Part shown: one piece after another, positions 41,850 through 50,900 of the stretch | Layout: every line of letters begins with the position of its first letter | How positions within the stretch are numbered: position 1 is the stretch's first letter | Source of the DNA: Amycolatopsis thermoflava N1165 | GTDB lineage: Bacteria > Actinomycetota > Actinomycetes > Mycobacteriales > Pseudonocardiaceae | DNA length: 64,000 bases | Assembly: GCF_000473265.1 (NCBI RefSeq) | Contig: NZ_KI421511.1 | Span: forward strand, 1,849,731-1,913,730 | Direction: 5' to 3' | Translations under genes and position numbers: made by a program | Notes under the pieces: model-generated | The model's input: the letters and a program-made list of their open reading frames with translations, nothing else | Databases searched by the model: none | Told to the model about the DNA's origin: nothing

Positions 41850-42643
41850 CACGCGTAGAGCTGCAGCGGTTGCCCCGCAGTGTCCGCGCAGCCATCGAGA
41901 AGTTCGAGTCCCTGTTCGCGATCGGGATTTGGCGGGACTTCCCGCACGTAACCCAGGGCGAGCTTCGACTGACGTTCGAGGCCGGCTGGGATCCCGAGTC
42001 CGTGTCGCGAGCGTTCGCCAGAACATTGCTGGAGCACCAGGTCGACGGCGAGGTGTTCCTGACCTACGGCGACGAGTCCGCCCGTCACAGCGCGGGCGGT
42101 GACCACTGGTGGGTGCGCATCGTGCTGCCTGATCATCGGGAACTCAACATCGACTGGACGGCCCGCCAGTTCTACAACCTCGAGCAGCCGCACTCGCCAC
42201 AGCACCAGGACCTTCCCTGCCCACTGGTCTGGCAGAGCGATCAGCCCGGCGAGTCCGTGCACCCGGTCACCGGGACGTACCTACTCCTCAGGACGGAACG
42301 GGTTGGCATCGAAGATTCGTGCGGGGACGTCCGCGATTCCCGAACCGGCTTACCCCGCGTGCTCTCCAGCAAGTGCCGCACGTGCATCTTCCGCCCGGGC
42401 AATCCGATGCACCTGGAGGACGGTTACCGCGACCGGATGGTCCACGAGGCGCTGGCGAGGGGAAGCTGGATCGTCTGCCACGACACCCTGCCCGCGACCG
42501 GCGCACCCATCGGCGCACAAGCCATCTGCCGCGGCTTTTGGGACGCGCACGGCCCGGATTCCCTCGGCTGCCGCGTCACCGCCGCTTTGGGCGGCCCCAT
42601 TTATGCACCCCCGCCCACCGAGCATGCCCAACCGAACAGCTAG
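41846..42643 (+). CDS. Papain-like plus cysteine-cluster protein
   Basis: A 265-residue protein. The first half has DHWWVRIVLPDHRELNIDWTARQFYNLEQPHSPQ; His and Asp in this pattern resemble papain-like/transglutaminase toxins of the BTLCP type (H..., then IDxTARQF). The second half has KCRTCIFRPGNPMHL, then WIVCHDTLP and AICRGFWD, a four-Cys set that could bind zinc or iron-sulfur; similar modules occur in actinophage proteins. It overlaps the preceding gene. A role as effector of the MoxR-VWA module is a guess. Confidence 0.65.
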   Translation: MTRVELQRLPRSVRAAIEKFESLFAIGIWRDFPHVTQGELRLTFEAGWDPESVSRAFARTLLEHQVDGEVFLTYGDESARHSAGGDHWWVRIVLPDHRELNIDWTARQFYNLEQPHSPQHQDLPCPLVWQSDQPGESVHPVTGTYLLLRTERVGIEDSCGDVRDSRTGLPRVLSSKCRTCIFRPGNPMHLEDGYRDRMVHEALARGSWIVCHDTLPATGAPIGAQAICRGFWDAHGPDSLGCRVTAALGGPIYAPPPTEHAQPNS

Positions 42644-42695
42644 ACGGAGCGACCGTCCACAAGAGACTTCCATGGGATTTCCATATCACGCTTGA

Positions 42696-42710
42696 CTTCA
42701 TGGGATGAAG
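42696..42710. promoter_or_regulatory. Small perfect hairpin before the winged-helix gene
   Basis: CTTCAT-GGG-ATGAAG at 42696-42710, preceded by a related CTTCCATGGGA. It sits in a 180-base gap upstream of the regulator gene at 42825 and downstream of the papain-like gene. Candidate operator or end of transcript. Confidence 0.35.
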
Positions 42711-42824
42711 GAAGCGTCCATAGACGTGTAGCCCGATCACACCGGCCGCGCACCGGGGGCTACACCGCCCCGGCCGGGGCATGACCCACCGCACTGATCA
42801 CACACGAGTGAATCGAGGGAAGTC

Positions 42825-43532
42825 ATGTCCAGCAAGAACCGCAACCGCCCGCCCCGCGGGACCGACCCCGCCGCCCACACGGATGCACCGGCGGGCCGCA
42901 CCGACAACGAAGACAGGCTGTGGGCCGCCCTGCACGCGCATCCCCACAGCGCCGTGACTGAGCTGGCCACCCTGGCCAAGATCGGACGGTCGACCGCGCA
43001 GAAGATCCTCGCCCGATGGGCCGCCGACGGCAGCGTGACCCGTACCCCGGGGATCGCCGAGGGAGGCCGACGCGCCCCCGACTCGTGGGCGATCACCGAA
43101 GCGCCGCTCCCTGAGGTCAGCACCAGCACAGACTCGGCGGCGACCACCACCGAGTCGCACCCGCCGGCCCGCGAGGCCGCCCGGGAAAGCAGCCACGAGG
43201 CGGACAAAGAGGACGCAACGCCAGGCAGCGGCACCTCGGCGGAGGAGACCGCGCGCGGCACCAACCCGCCCCTCGACGACGGGCAGAAGGCTGACCGGCT
43301 CGCACCTGGAGCGCTACGCGGCATGGTCGAGGACTACCTGCGCGACCACCCCGACGACGAGTTCGGCCCCACAGCAATTGCCAAGGCGCTGGGAGGGAAG
43401 TCCTCCGGGGCGGTGAGCAACGCGCTGGACAAGCTGGTCCTCGACGGCACCGCCGTGCGGACCAAGGACAAGCCAAGGCGTTTCCGGCTCGCGCCTGACA
43501 ACGACGCTCCGTCCCAGGCATCAATGAACTAG
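42825..43532 (+). CDS. Two-winged-helix regulator of the MoxR-VWA region
   Basis: A 235-residue protein with two winged helices. One is near the N-terminus (LWAALHAHPHSAVTELATLAKIGRSTAQKILARWAADGSV). The C-terminal one, LRGMVEDYLRDHPDDEFGPTAIAKALGGKSSGAVSNALDKLVLDGTAVR, is plainly related to the N-terminal domain of the AAA ATPase at 38269. A Ser/Thr/Glu-rich linker joins them. The shared domain suggests that both proteins bind the same kind of DNA site. The gene ends before a strong terminator. Confidence 0.8.
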   Translation: MSSKNRNRPPRGTDPAAHTDAPAGRTDNEDRLWAALHAHPHSAVTELATLAKIGRSTAQKILARWAADGSVTRTPGIAEGGRRAPDSWAITEAPLPEVSTSTDSAATTTESHPPAREAARESSHEADKEDATPGSGTSAEETARGTNPPLDDGQKADRLAPGALRGMVEDYLRDHPDDEFGPTAIAKALGGKSSGAVSNALDKLVLDGTAVRTKDKPRRFRLAPDNDAPSQASMN

Positions 43533-43547
43533 ACAGAGCCGACCGGA

Positions 43548-43589
43548 AACGGGTGGTGTCCTAGCGGATCCGCTAGGACACCACCCGTT
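43548..43589. terminator. 42-bp perfect palindrome, convergent terminator
   Basis: A perfect 42-base palindrome centred on CCTAGCGGATCCGCTAGG, with outer arms AACGGGTGGTGT and ACACCACCCGTT. It lies between two convergent genes (stop at 43532, stop at 43650) and ends in a T/G-rich run. A bidirectional factor-independent terminator is the natural reading. Confidence 0.75.
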
Positions 43590-43649
43590 GTGGTCTTCGG
43601 ATTGGACGCGATCAAGCGAGATCGATTTCCGGCCGCAGGAACCCGCTCA

Positions 43650-45032
43650 TCATCGCCGCAGGAGACGGTCGAAGAACTCCGAGACAGTGTCGGTGATGCG
43701 ACCTTTCGTGAGTTCGTAGCCGCTGAAGCGGTAGACCTCGTAACCGGATAACCGGAGATCACGATCGCCGCGGGTCGTCTCGCTGTAGATGCGCGGGCTC
43801 GGCTGGTGGTCAGCAGTCGCGTAGTGTTGCTCTCCATCCACTTCCAGCACCACTCTTCTGAGCCCGGGCAACAGCATCAGGAAGTCGATGCGTTGGTTGA
43901 GGTAAGCGTCCTCGCCTCGTTGTCGCCGGGCCACTGGGTCCCAGTGCAGCCAGACCTCTGGCAGCAGCGCATAGAGTGGGTCGCGGTCCTTCGCGTATTC
44001 GTAATACGTGGTCAGGAAAGCGCGTTGGGCTGGTGAGGCGTTGGTACAGGCCTGCACCAGCCGACGCCAGAGGTCACCCTTGGCCTGACCGGCCGGGATC
44101 TCCCGGCGATGCGACCACCACGACTCGAGATCATGCCAGGTAAGACCGCCTTGCCCCACCGGCACATCGTAGGCAAGCACCTTGTCCTCGCCAGTGAGTA
44201 CCTCAATGCTTTGGTCGAGAACGTCGCTGACCCGCAGCTCGGGCTTACCATGCTGGCCGGCGAAGAGGATGAGTTGAGTCGGGCGAGGACGTGTGCCGAC
44301 AGTCACGACAGCGAAATCCGGGTAGCCGTCCACGGTGCCGGACTCGATGACCTGCAAACCGGCACGGTTGAGGATCGGCAGAATCGCCGCAGCCAACTTC
44401 CGCTGTCGCGCTTCGTCTGGGTTGACAGAACTCGATAGCAGCCCCTCAAGGAACAGCACGAACCGGCGACCTCCGCCGTCCAGAGCACCGATCTCCTTAA
44501 AGAACTGAACCGTCGTCCAGTCGCCCGGGTTCCGGATCATGTGCCGGACGACTGGCTCGTAGGGATCCGTCCAGTCGAACGACCAGTTCGACGAGGGCAG
44601 CACCCAGTATCGCTTCACCAGAGCCATAAGCCCGTCGCCTTCCAGCCAGATCTCGCCGCATGCGTCCAACGCCTCGGCGACTTCACGGCGGATCCTGGCC
44701 GTGATCGGCGGCCAGTCCTCCCGTGACCAGAGAAGGTCCTCCACTCGGCTTCGCAGCTCGGGCGACAGGCCACCGCGTTCTAGGAAGCGCGCGCACACGG
44801 AGTCATATTGGCTTGGCGGGGTAGCAAGGAAAGCCTGGTCGAGCCGTTGCCTCTTGGACAGCGACTCCGCGTTTTCAACCTGCGACGGTTCCGGATGCTC
44901 CGAAGGGATTGCCAGCCCCAGTGTCGCGCCGACCATGTCCAGATCGACGTGCCGGAGGGGATGCAGCGTCGCGACGAGCTCGCGGACCAACTCTTCGGCC
45001 TCGACGTCTACCCCAACTTTGCCGGTCGGCAC
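43650..45032 (-). CDS. AbiJ-like N-terminal domain with C-terminal DUF559/Vsr-type endonuclease
   Basis: A 460-residue protein from GTG 45032, which has a GGGGGGAG before it. The central part (FVLFLEGLLSSSVNPDEARQRKLAAAILPILNRAGLQV) resembles AbiJ_NTD3, a domain of abortive-infection proteins. The C-terminus has the restriction-like motif QRIDFLMLLPGLRRVVLEVDGEQHYA...GDRDLRLSGYEVYRFSGYEL: Asp, Glu-x-Asp and the final Arg region fit a DUF559/Vsr-like nuclease. A phage-defence toxin that cuts nucleic acid is the best guess. Convergent with the winged-helix regulator. Confidence 0.75.
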   Translation of the reverse strand: MPTGKVGVDVEAEELVRELVATLHPLRHVDLDMVGATLGLAIPSEHPEPSQVENAESLSKRQRLDQAFLATPPSQYDSVCARFLERGGLSPELRSRVEDLLWSREDWPPITARIRREVAEALDACGEIWLEGDGLMALVKRYWVLPSSNWSFDWTDPYEPVVRHMIRNPGDWTTVQFFKEIGALDGGGRRFVLFLEGLLSSSVNPDEARQRKLAAAILPILNRAGLQVIESGTVDGYPDFAVVTVGTRPRPTQLILFAGQHGKPELRVSDVLDQSIEVLTGEDKVLAYDVPVGQGGLTWHDLESWWSHRREIPAGQAKGDLWRRLVQACTNASPAQRAFLTTYYEYAKDRDPLYALLPEVWLHWDPVARRQRGEDAYLNQRIDFLMLLPGLRRVVLEVDGEQHYATADHQPSPRIYSETTRGDRDLRLSGYEVYRFSGYELTKGRITDTVSEFFDRLLRR

Positions 45033-45336
45033 TTCAGTCTCCCCCCGGACAACGCACGGACACAAGATCTGGTTCAGACGATCTCACCAGTATGCTCGGG
45101 TCACTTGAAAACCCGACAAGCACACGGTTCTCACCATCACGTCATCGTGGCCCTTGGCCAACGTTGAGCTAGAACCCACCATCGGCTATGGCCAGGCTTG
45201 GGTTGGGCGAAGTTGCGGTGGCGGAGATCGGGCGGCCCGGTGCGGTTGCACCGCGGAGCATCGGCCCGGCCGGGGTCGCATATAAGACGCGCAACTTGCC
45301 CCTGTTGATCAAGGGACGGCGACGGGAAGGCGGGGG
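45033..45336. other. Intergenic region upstream of the AbiJ-like gene
   Basis: 304 bases with no gene I can support. It contains the minus-strand promoter of the AbiJ-like gene and the 3' end of the HNH gene. TTGATCAA in CCTGTTGATCAAGGG near 45302-45316 is a small palindrome. Nothing else stands out. Confidence 0.35.
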
Positions 45337-45867
45337 CTAGTCCGCCTGCCGTGGGCGGAGGTCGGGCCCGTTGAACTCGAACTGGCGAGCGCCGGACTCA
45401 GCCCACGCCTGGGCGAACAGGCGGCCATTATCCGTCAGCCGATAGACGTCCGCGGGGACGCCTTCCGCTACATCGTCCCGGACCCACTCGATGTAGCCGT
45501 CGGCGTTTAGGAAGCGCACGCACGGTGCCCACCTCTTCGAGTGGCTGAAGTGGGTGCCGTGGTGTTGCGCGAACAGACTTAGAATCTTGATCTCCGTACC
45601 TGTGTACCGATCATTCTCCCAGGCAAGTCGAGCCTTTAGCACGCGAAGGTCCTGGGTCGTGACGGTTCCCTTCGTGTGCTTCCGGTGACAGGTCGGACAG
45701 AGCATGATCTGATTACCGAATGAGTCGTCATGAGTCTTCGAATAGTCGACCAGGTGCGCCCGGTCGAGCTCAGTCTCACGGCACTGCGGCATGGGGCACC
45801 GGTAGCCGACCTCAAGTTTGAGATCACGCTCAAGCGCGGTCGGGATGGTAGGACGTCCGACTGACAT
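45337..45867 (-). CDS. HNH endonuclease with C-terminal winged-helix-like region
   Basis: A 176-residue protein. The HNH motif is spread over RCPMPQCRETELDRAHLVDYSKTHDDSFGNQIMLCPTCHRKHTKGTV, with paired cysteines around it, as in zinc-stabilised HNH nucleases. The second half (SLFAQHHGTHFSHSKRWAPCVRFLNADGYIEWVRDDVAEGVPADVYRLTDNGRLFAQAW) looks like a winged helix. It acts on DNA, probably in defence or element biology. Confidence 0.82.
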   Translation of the reverse strand: MSVGRPTIPTALERDLKLEVGYRCPMPQCRETELDRAHLVDYSKTHDDSFGNQIMLCPTCHRKHTKGTVTTQDLRVLKARLAWENDRYTGTEIKILSLFAQHHGTHFSHSKRWAPCVRFLNADGYIEWVRDDVAEGVPADVYRLTDNGRLFAQAWAESGARQFEFNGPDLRPRQAD

Positions 45868-46085
45868 AGTGACCAGGATATCGAGAGTCCAAGCACGGCC
45901 AAACCTCCGACACGCAGCTTCGATTGACGAGCACCGGTGGCGATCTGGACGGATCCCATGCGTCTCGGCACAACCTTACCCGCCACGTCCGCGCGTTCGG
46001 CATCGACTCACGGACAGGCCGCGGCTGTGCCCTGCTAGGCCCCGTCCGCGAACTCCCGCCGACCATTGCCGGCGAGCTGTCGGCT
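45868..46085. other. Short gap without a gene
   Basis: A C/G-rich stretch upstream of the HNH gene and downstream of the conjugation operon. No open frame has coding character and no hairpin is prominent. Confidence 0.3.
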
Positions 46086-46313
46086 CTACCCCAGTACCGC
46101 CTTCATGTCGGCCGAGGTCGCTGGCAGTGGAGTGGGCGCGCTGTGGGCGCGGCTAGTTTGTCTGGCCGCCATCAGCCCGCGGGGCTCCGTTACTGCCGAC
46201 GCCACCCTCAGCTCCATCGCATCGAGTACCGTGTCCGCCGCATTCGATGGCACCGCCGCGTCGGCCACCACCAGGTGCGCCGCGCCCACCGACATCGGCA
46301 GGTCGAACCACAT
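46086..46313 (-). CDS. Small ORF at the end of the conjugation operon
   Basis: A 75-residue frame starting ATG 46313, two bases after the stop of the lytic enzyme gene. It begins MWFDLPMSVGAAHLVVADAAVPSNA and continues with TVLDAMELRVASAVTEPRGLMAARQ and a Ser/Pro-rich tail. Immediate coupling and balanced composition argue it is translated. Function unknown; homology not checked. Confidence 0.5.
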   Translation of the reverse strand: MWFDLPMSVGAAHLVVADAAVPSNAADTVLDAMELRVASAVTEPRGLMAARQTSRAHSAPTPLPATSADMKAVLG

Positions 46314-46315
46314 TC

Positions 46316-47305
46316 TCAATACATCGAGACGTGGATGTGGTCGTAGTGGCAGCCGGTGACGTTGGCCGGATCCGGGCAGCCATACGCGTCGGATTGGTAG
46401 GGCTGCCACGTGGGGTTGTCGGCCGACCAGTACTGGCCCTGCCAGATCAGGTACCGCACGCCGAGCACGGGCTGGTGGGCGATCAGCCACTCGGTGATCC
46501 GCCACCCCTCGCTCACCGCCTGCGGATCGCCGGGTTCGAGCAGGATGTCGCACGCGCGGCCCTGCGGGTGATCGGAGCTGGGGTTCGCGGGGCGCGCCTC
46601 GTAGCAGCCGAGGCCATCGCCTGTCATCGCGCCCGCCTGCAAGGCCCGGACGAGAGCGAGCGTGCGAGGCGTGATGCGGCCGCGGCTGGTGGGGTCGGGC
46701 TCGGTGGCCTGCTCGGAGGGCCAGCTGGTGCGCAGCTGTCCAGGGGCCGTGATGGCCGTGCAGGTGACGCCGTTGAGAGCGCCCACGACCTGACGGGCGG
46801 CGTGCTCGTGCTGGGCATAGGCGTTGGGGTAGGCGGAGCGTTGCACGGCCTGCGCGGCGCCGGTGACGCTCATCTGTTGCCAGTTAGGCACGGCCAACAG
46901 GTGCTCGTAGAACTGGGCGGCGGCGTAGCTGGGGTTGAGGATCTGCGCCGGGGTGCCCCAGCCTTGCGAGGGCCGTTGCTGGAAGAGGCCGAGACTGTCC
47001 CGGTCCCCGTAGTCCAGGTTACGCAGCCGGGACTCCTGCATGGCCGCGGCGACGGCGATCACCCACCCGTACTCGGGCACTCGCATCTGCTTGCCGACGG
47101 CGACGATGGTGGCGGCGTTGGCAAGCTCTTCGGGGCCGTATCCCGCGACTCCGGTCGCGGGGCTGGCACCGGCGGGAGCACAGTCAGCACCGCCACCGCT
47201 GGTGAACAGGGAGGCGACCACACCGGCGGCGGCAGCGCCGATCAGCACCGGAATGAGCAGCACCACGACCGCCGCGACCGCCGCCGTCTTGACTGAAGCC
47301 GTCAC
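46316..47305 (-). CDS. VirB1-like lytic enzyme with second peptidase-like domain
   Basis: A 329-residue exported protein from GTG 47305 with a signal anchor (AAVAAVVVLLIPVLIGAAAAGVVASLF). The first domain is lytic-transglycosylase-like: ELANAATIVAVGKQMRVPEYGWVIAVAAAMQESRLRNLDYGDRDSLGLFQQRPSQGWGTPAQI. The C-terminal part ends RACDILLEPGDPQ...YGCPDPANVTGCHYDHIHVSMY, with the HxxxxD and HxH pattern of D-Ala-D-Ala (M15-type) enzymes. It should open peptidoglycan for the conjugation channel. Last well-supported gene of the T4SS operon. Confidence 0.87.
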   Translation of the reverse strand: MTASVKTAAVAAVVVLLIPVLIGAAAAGVVASLFTSGGGADCAPAGASPATGVAGYGPEELANAATIVAVGKQMRVPEYGWVIAVAAAMQESRLRNLDYGDRDSLGLFQQRPSQGWGTPAQILNPSYAAAQFYEHLLAVPNWQQMSVTGAAQAVQRSAYPNAYAQHEHAARQVVGALNGVTCTAITAPGQLRTSWPSEQATEPDPTSRGRITPRTLALVRALQAGAMTGDGLGCYEARPANPSSDHPQGRACDILLEPGDPQAVSEGWRITEWLIAHQPVLGVRYLIWQGQYWSADNPTWQPYQSDAYGCPDPANVTGCHYDHIHVSMY

Positions 47306-47311
47306 CTGCGC

Positions 47312-48313
47312 CTACCGCCGTGACGGGGGCGGCATCGGCGAGGGCGGAGGCGGCACCGGACCGGGCGCGGTGTCGTCCGCAGCGACCGGTGGCGGGAGGC
47401 CGGGCCAGGCGTCGGCGAGGCCGGCGAGTGTCCGTCGGCGCAACGGCCCTCGAGGGTCGAGGGGAAGCCATACCTCGTCGGCGGGGCTCGGGTGTGCGGC
47501 GGCCGGGTCGAGCAGATCGGCCGCCGCGGTCGCGACGGGCACGGTGCACGGCTCGGCCAGCTGACCCTGGGCTCGGGCCAGCACGCGGCGGGCGTTGACC
47601 TCCCGACGCGAGTTCGGCAGCCACACCAGCACGGGGGTGGTGATGCCGCTGGCTTCCGCGAGGGCGGCATAACCGGACAGTTTCCCGGCAAGCTTCGCCA
47701 GAGGCTCGGTGCCGAAGTCAAACTCCAGGAACCACTCGATCTGCCGGTCCCCCTGCTCCCACCGGCCGTAGGCGTCGGGCCGGACGAGGTCGCCGAAGTG
47801 ACGGCCGCACCGTGTCTCGGACCACCAGGCCGTCAACACGCCCTGCTCGTGGCGGGCACGGGCGACGAGGGTGGTGAACCACTCATTCACCCCGACGGTG
47901 TGTGCGAGCCGCAGGCTGTGCGCGACGGCGAAGACACGCTCGTGCCGGTAGCCCATCTCCTTGACGTCCCGGCCGTCCTCCGCCGCGAGCACCGTGGCGC
48001 CGGCCGGGGCGAGCACGTAATGCATCGGCGCTGTCCCGACGGTGACGAACGGCTGGAAGCGGTCCACCACGCCCCACAGGTAGAGCTCGCGCAGCCGCTG
48101 GCGTCCTGACCTGAAGCTGGGAAACGCGAGGGCGGTGACCTGGTGCGAGGTCAGGACCCGGTGCTCCCACAGCATGCGGGCGATCCATTTGTCCCGGGGC
48201 GTCAGCCGCACCGCCAGCGCAGCCTGGTGATCGGCCGAATTCGCGACGCGCGGGCTCGGGCGAGCGGGCTTGTGTCCGCGCAACGCTCGCTGGGGAGTCG
48301 GGTTGGTGATCAA
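47312..48313 (-). CDS. Replication-relaxation family protein
   Basis: A 333-residue protein. I start it at TTG 48313, which has GGAGG five bases upstream, although a longer in-frame TTG exists at 48325. The core LTPRDKWIARMLWEHRVLTSHQVTALAFPSFRSGRQRLRELYLWGVVDRF is a winged helix typical of the Replic_Relax family, often followed by RQIEWFLEFDFGTEPLAKLAGKLSGYAAL, a nuclease-like strand pattern. These proteins accompany actinobacterial conjugation loci and plasmid transfer. The C-terminus is Pro-rich. A role in DNA processing is inferred. Confidence 0.85.
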   Translation of the reverse strand: MITNPTPQRALRGHKPARPSPRVANSADHQAALAVRLTPRDKWIARMLWEHRVLTSHQVTALAFPSFRSGRQRLRELYLWGVVDRFQPFVTVGTAPMHYVLAPAGATVLAAEDGRDVKEMGYRHERVFAVAHSLRLAHTVGVNEWFTTLVARARHEQGVLTAWWSETRCGRHFGDLVRPDAYGRWEQGDRQIEWFLEFDFGTEPLAKLAGKLSGYAALAEASGITTPVLVWLPNSRREVNARRVLARAQGQLAEPCTVPVATAAADLLDPAAAHPSPADEVWLPLDPRGPLRRRTLAGLADAWPGLPPPVAADDTAPGPVPPPPSPMPPPSRR

Positions 48314-48345
48314 GGTCGCCTCCAACGAGGTCCAAGTGGATGGGT

Positions 48346-50881
48346 TCAGCTGCGCCGGCGGGGATCAGCGCTGCGTGCGCGGGTGACTCGCTCGCTGCGG
48401 TTGGCCGGTGCCGCGCTGCCCGGCGACTTACCGCTCGGCCGCGTGGTGCTGAGCGTGGCGCGACGAGCGGCGGCGCGGATCTCGCGTGCGCGACCGGGAA
48501 CCGGTGGCGGCAGCGGCAGGGTGCGAAGGGTGAACGGCTGTGCCTCCTCGCCGTTCAGGACGAGTCGGGCGGCGGCGTGGTAGGCGCCGAGGTGGGCCAG
48601 GTCGTGGTCGGAGAGCCGTGGCGCGGTGTGGCGGGCCAGCTCACGTGCGTCTTCTGGCGAGGCGTTGAAGAAAATCTTGCTGCGTGCGTTGGTCGAGATG
48701 CCTTCGCGGAGTTCGCGGGGAAGCTGGCCGAGGTGCTGGTGCGCCAGCGTCATCGAGGTTCGGAACCCGCGGGCCTCGGCGAGCATGTCCTCGATCGGAT
48801 AGGGCAGGTTGAGGAAGTTGTGGCACTCGTCGATCACCAGGCTCGCGTCCCTGCGACGACGCTGAGGGATGCGCGCGCGGCCGGTGATGGCCTGCCAGGT
48901 GCGCGCCACGACCAGCGACCCGACCAACCGGGTGGTCTCCTCCCCCAACGAGCCCTTCGGGATGCGCACCAGGCAGATGCCACCGTCGAGCACCTCGCTG
49001 AGGTCGACTGTGGAGTGTCCTCCCGCGATGGCGGCGCGGACGAAGGGGCGCAGCAGGAAGGCGCGGAGCTTGTTCATCAACGGGCTGATGACCTGTGAGC
49101 GGGCCGAGTCGGTCAGCTCCTCATACCAGGACCAGAAGCTCCGCAGGACAGGATCGGTGATGCCGGCGGTGACGCGGCCGCGGAAGGCTTCGTCGGCCAG
49201 CAGTTTCGGCAGGTCCGCGAGGGTGGCGACGCCTTCCTGGGACCGGAGGGTCAGGCATGCCGCGCGCATCACGTCGTCGGTGCGCGGGCCCCAGAAGGCC
49301 GAGTAGACCCGGCGGAACACGGAGACGAGGTTGTCAACCATCAGGTCGGTTTCGCCGCCGTCGAGCGGGTTGAGGCATGGTGGGCGGGCCTTGCTGTCGG
49401 CGTCGAAGAGCACGACCCGGTCGGACGCGGAGCGGGGCAGCCGGGACAGGACGTCGGTGACGAGATCGCCCTTGGGATCGATCAGGACGGTTCCGCGACC
49501 GGCCTCGGCGTCGGCCAGGACGATCGTGCCCAGCAAGGTCGATTTGCCGGAGCCGGTCGCGCCGAGCACGTGCAGATGGTGTCGGGCGTCGGGGACTCGC
49601 AGGGCGACGGGCCGTTCGTGGCCGGTGTCGGTGACGCCGAGCGGTTTGGCTTCGGGCCCTGGTACGGCGATGCCAGGTGGGGGGCGCAATAGCCCGGGCT
49701 CCGGCGCGCTGCAGCCCGGGGATGGCCTCGTCGGTGGGGAGGTGGGCTATCGCGGCCAGCTCGGGCACCGACAGCAGGTCGCCTCGTGCCAGGAACCGGG
49801 AGTCGATGACCTGCCCGGGGCGGCGGAGGCGGTGTCGCGTGTAGTGGTTGTGCTCGGTGTAGGAGGCGAACGACGCGGCGAGGGCATGGGCGCGACCGCG
49901 GGCGACCTCTCGGGCTGCGCTGACCGCGTCGGCGTCGGCACTTGCGGGGAGGATGGTGGCGACGGCGTAGCGGACGACGGTCTCGAACTGGCTGCCGCGC
50001 TGCTTGGCGACGATGGCCCGGTTTTGTGCCGCGTACTCAAGCGAGGTTTGCGGGTCGCTGTGCAGAGCACCGGTCTTCGTGCGATGCAGTGTTGCGCGGC
50101 GGGTTCGTGGCATCCCAGGTGTGACGGCGTCCAGCAGGCGGCCGACCAGCCGCACGGAACTGCCGGTGTGGACCTGCCGGGCGGCGCGGCGGGCTCGTTG
50201 GACGCGGCGCCCGGTGACCGGGCGGGCCAGGACCTGTACGCAGGCGCGCTCGTTGCGCCCCAGTCCGACCGGCGCGCCGATGAGTGCGCGGATCGGGTCG
50301 GCCTCGAAGGCCGTGCGAATAGGCAGGGCTTCCGACCGCGCGAGCCGCAACTCGCCGCCGACCATGAGGCGCCGCTCGCCGTCGCGCGGAACAGGCAGTG
50401 GCGGCTCAGCAGGCCGCACCCGGGTGTGGGCGCCGGGCCACGCGGCCTCGACGGCACGCTCGACGAGGCCGGGTGGGATGACGCCGGGCACCCACAACCG
50501 GATCGCGACCCCTGCCTCGGAGAACACGTACTCGCAGGCAACGTGCGGTTGTCCGGTGAGTGCCTGTCGCCAGCCGGGCCGCAGGAGGCCCACGAGGTTG
50601 GACCACAGCGCGGCGCCGCCGGCTGGATCGATGGTGGGCGGGGCGAGCACGGTGACTTGACGTGCGTCGGCGACGAGTCGCTCGTGACACCGTCGCGCCC
50701 ACCACCTTCGCCCGGCGAGGAGCGTCGCGACCAGCATGGTGAGCACCGGCACGGCGATCGGGCCATCATCCATGGCGAGCTCGCGGAGTCGGCTCAGCAC
50801 GGCGACCAGCGCACCGCCAGGGTCGCGCAGGTAGTGCTCTAGCCAATCGATGGAAGCGGGATGTTTCTGCGCTATCCACAT
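48346..50881 (-). CDS. Type IV coupling ATPase (VirD4/TraG-like), apparent frameshift
   Basis: A full-length reading of about 845 residues requires one frame change. The 5' part (50881 to about 49690) encodes a membrane segment near the start and ends SVPELAAIAHLPTDEAIPGLQRAGARAIAPP. The 3' part continues PPPGIAVPGPEAKPLG and has Walker A LGATGSGKSTLL, RGTVLIDPKGDLVTDVL and Walker B SLVIDECHNFLNLP plus AEARGFRTSMTLAHQHLGQLP. The change falls in a six-base run (G6 on the plus strand, 49679-49684); deleting one base joins them. It may be a sequencing error, slippage or a real break. ATG 50881 has GGGAGAAGAG upstream. Confidence 0.85.
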
Positions 50882-50900
50882 AGGACTCTTCTCCCTGCGA

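Noticed and set aside
45924-46346. Plus-strand frame between the HNH gene and the lytic enzyme gene
   Set aside because: Arg/His-rich and opposite the small coupled minus-strand ORF; not coding-like.
49331-50842. 503-codon plus-strand frame opposite the coupling ATPase
   Set aside because: Shadow frame; the opposite strand carries clear ATPase motifs on both sides of the frameshift.
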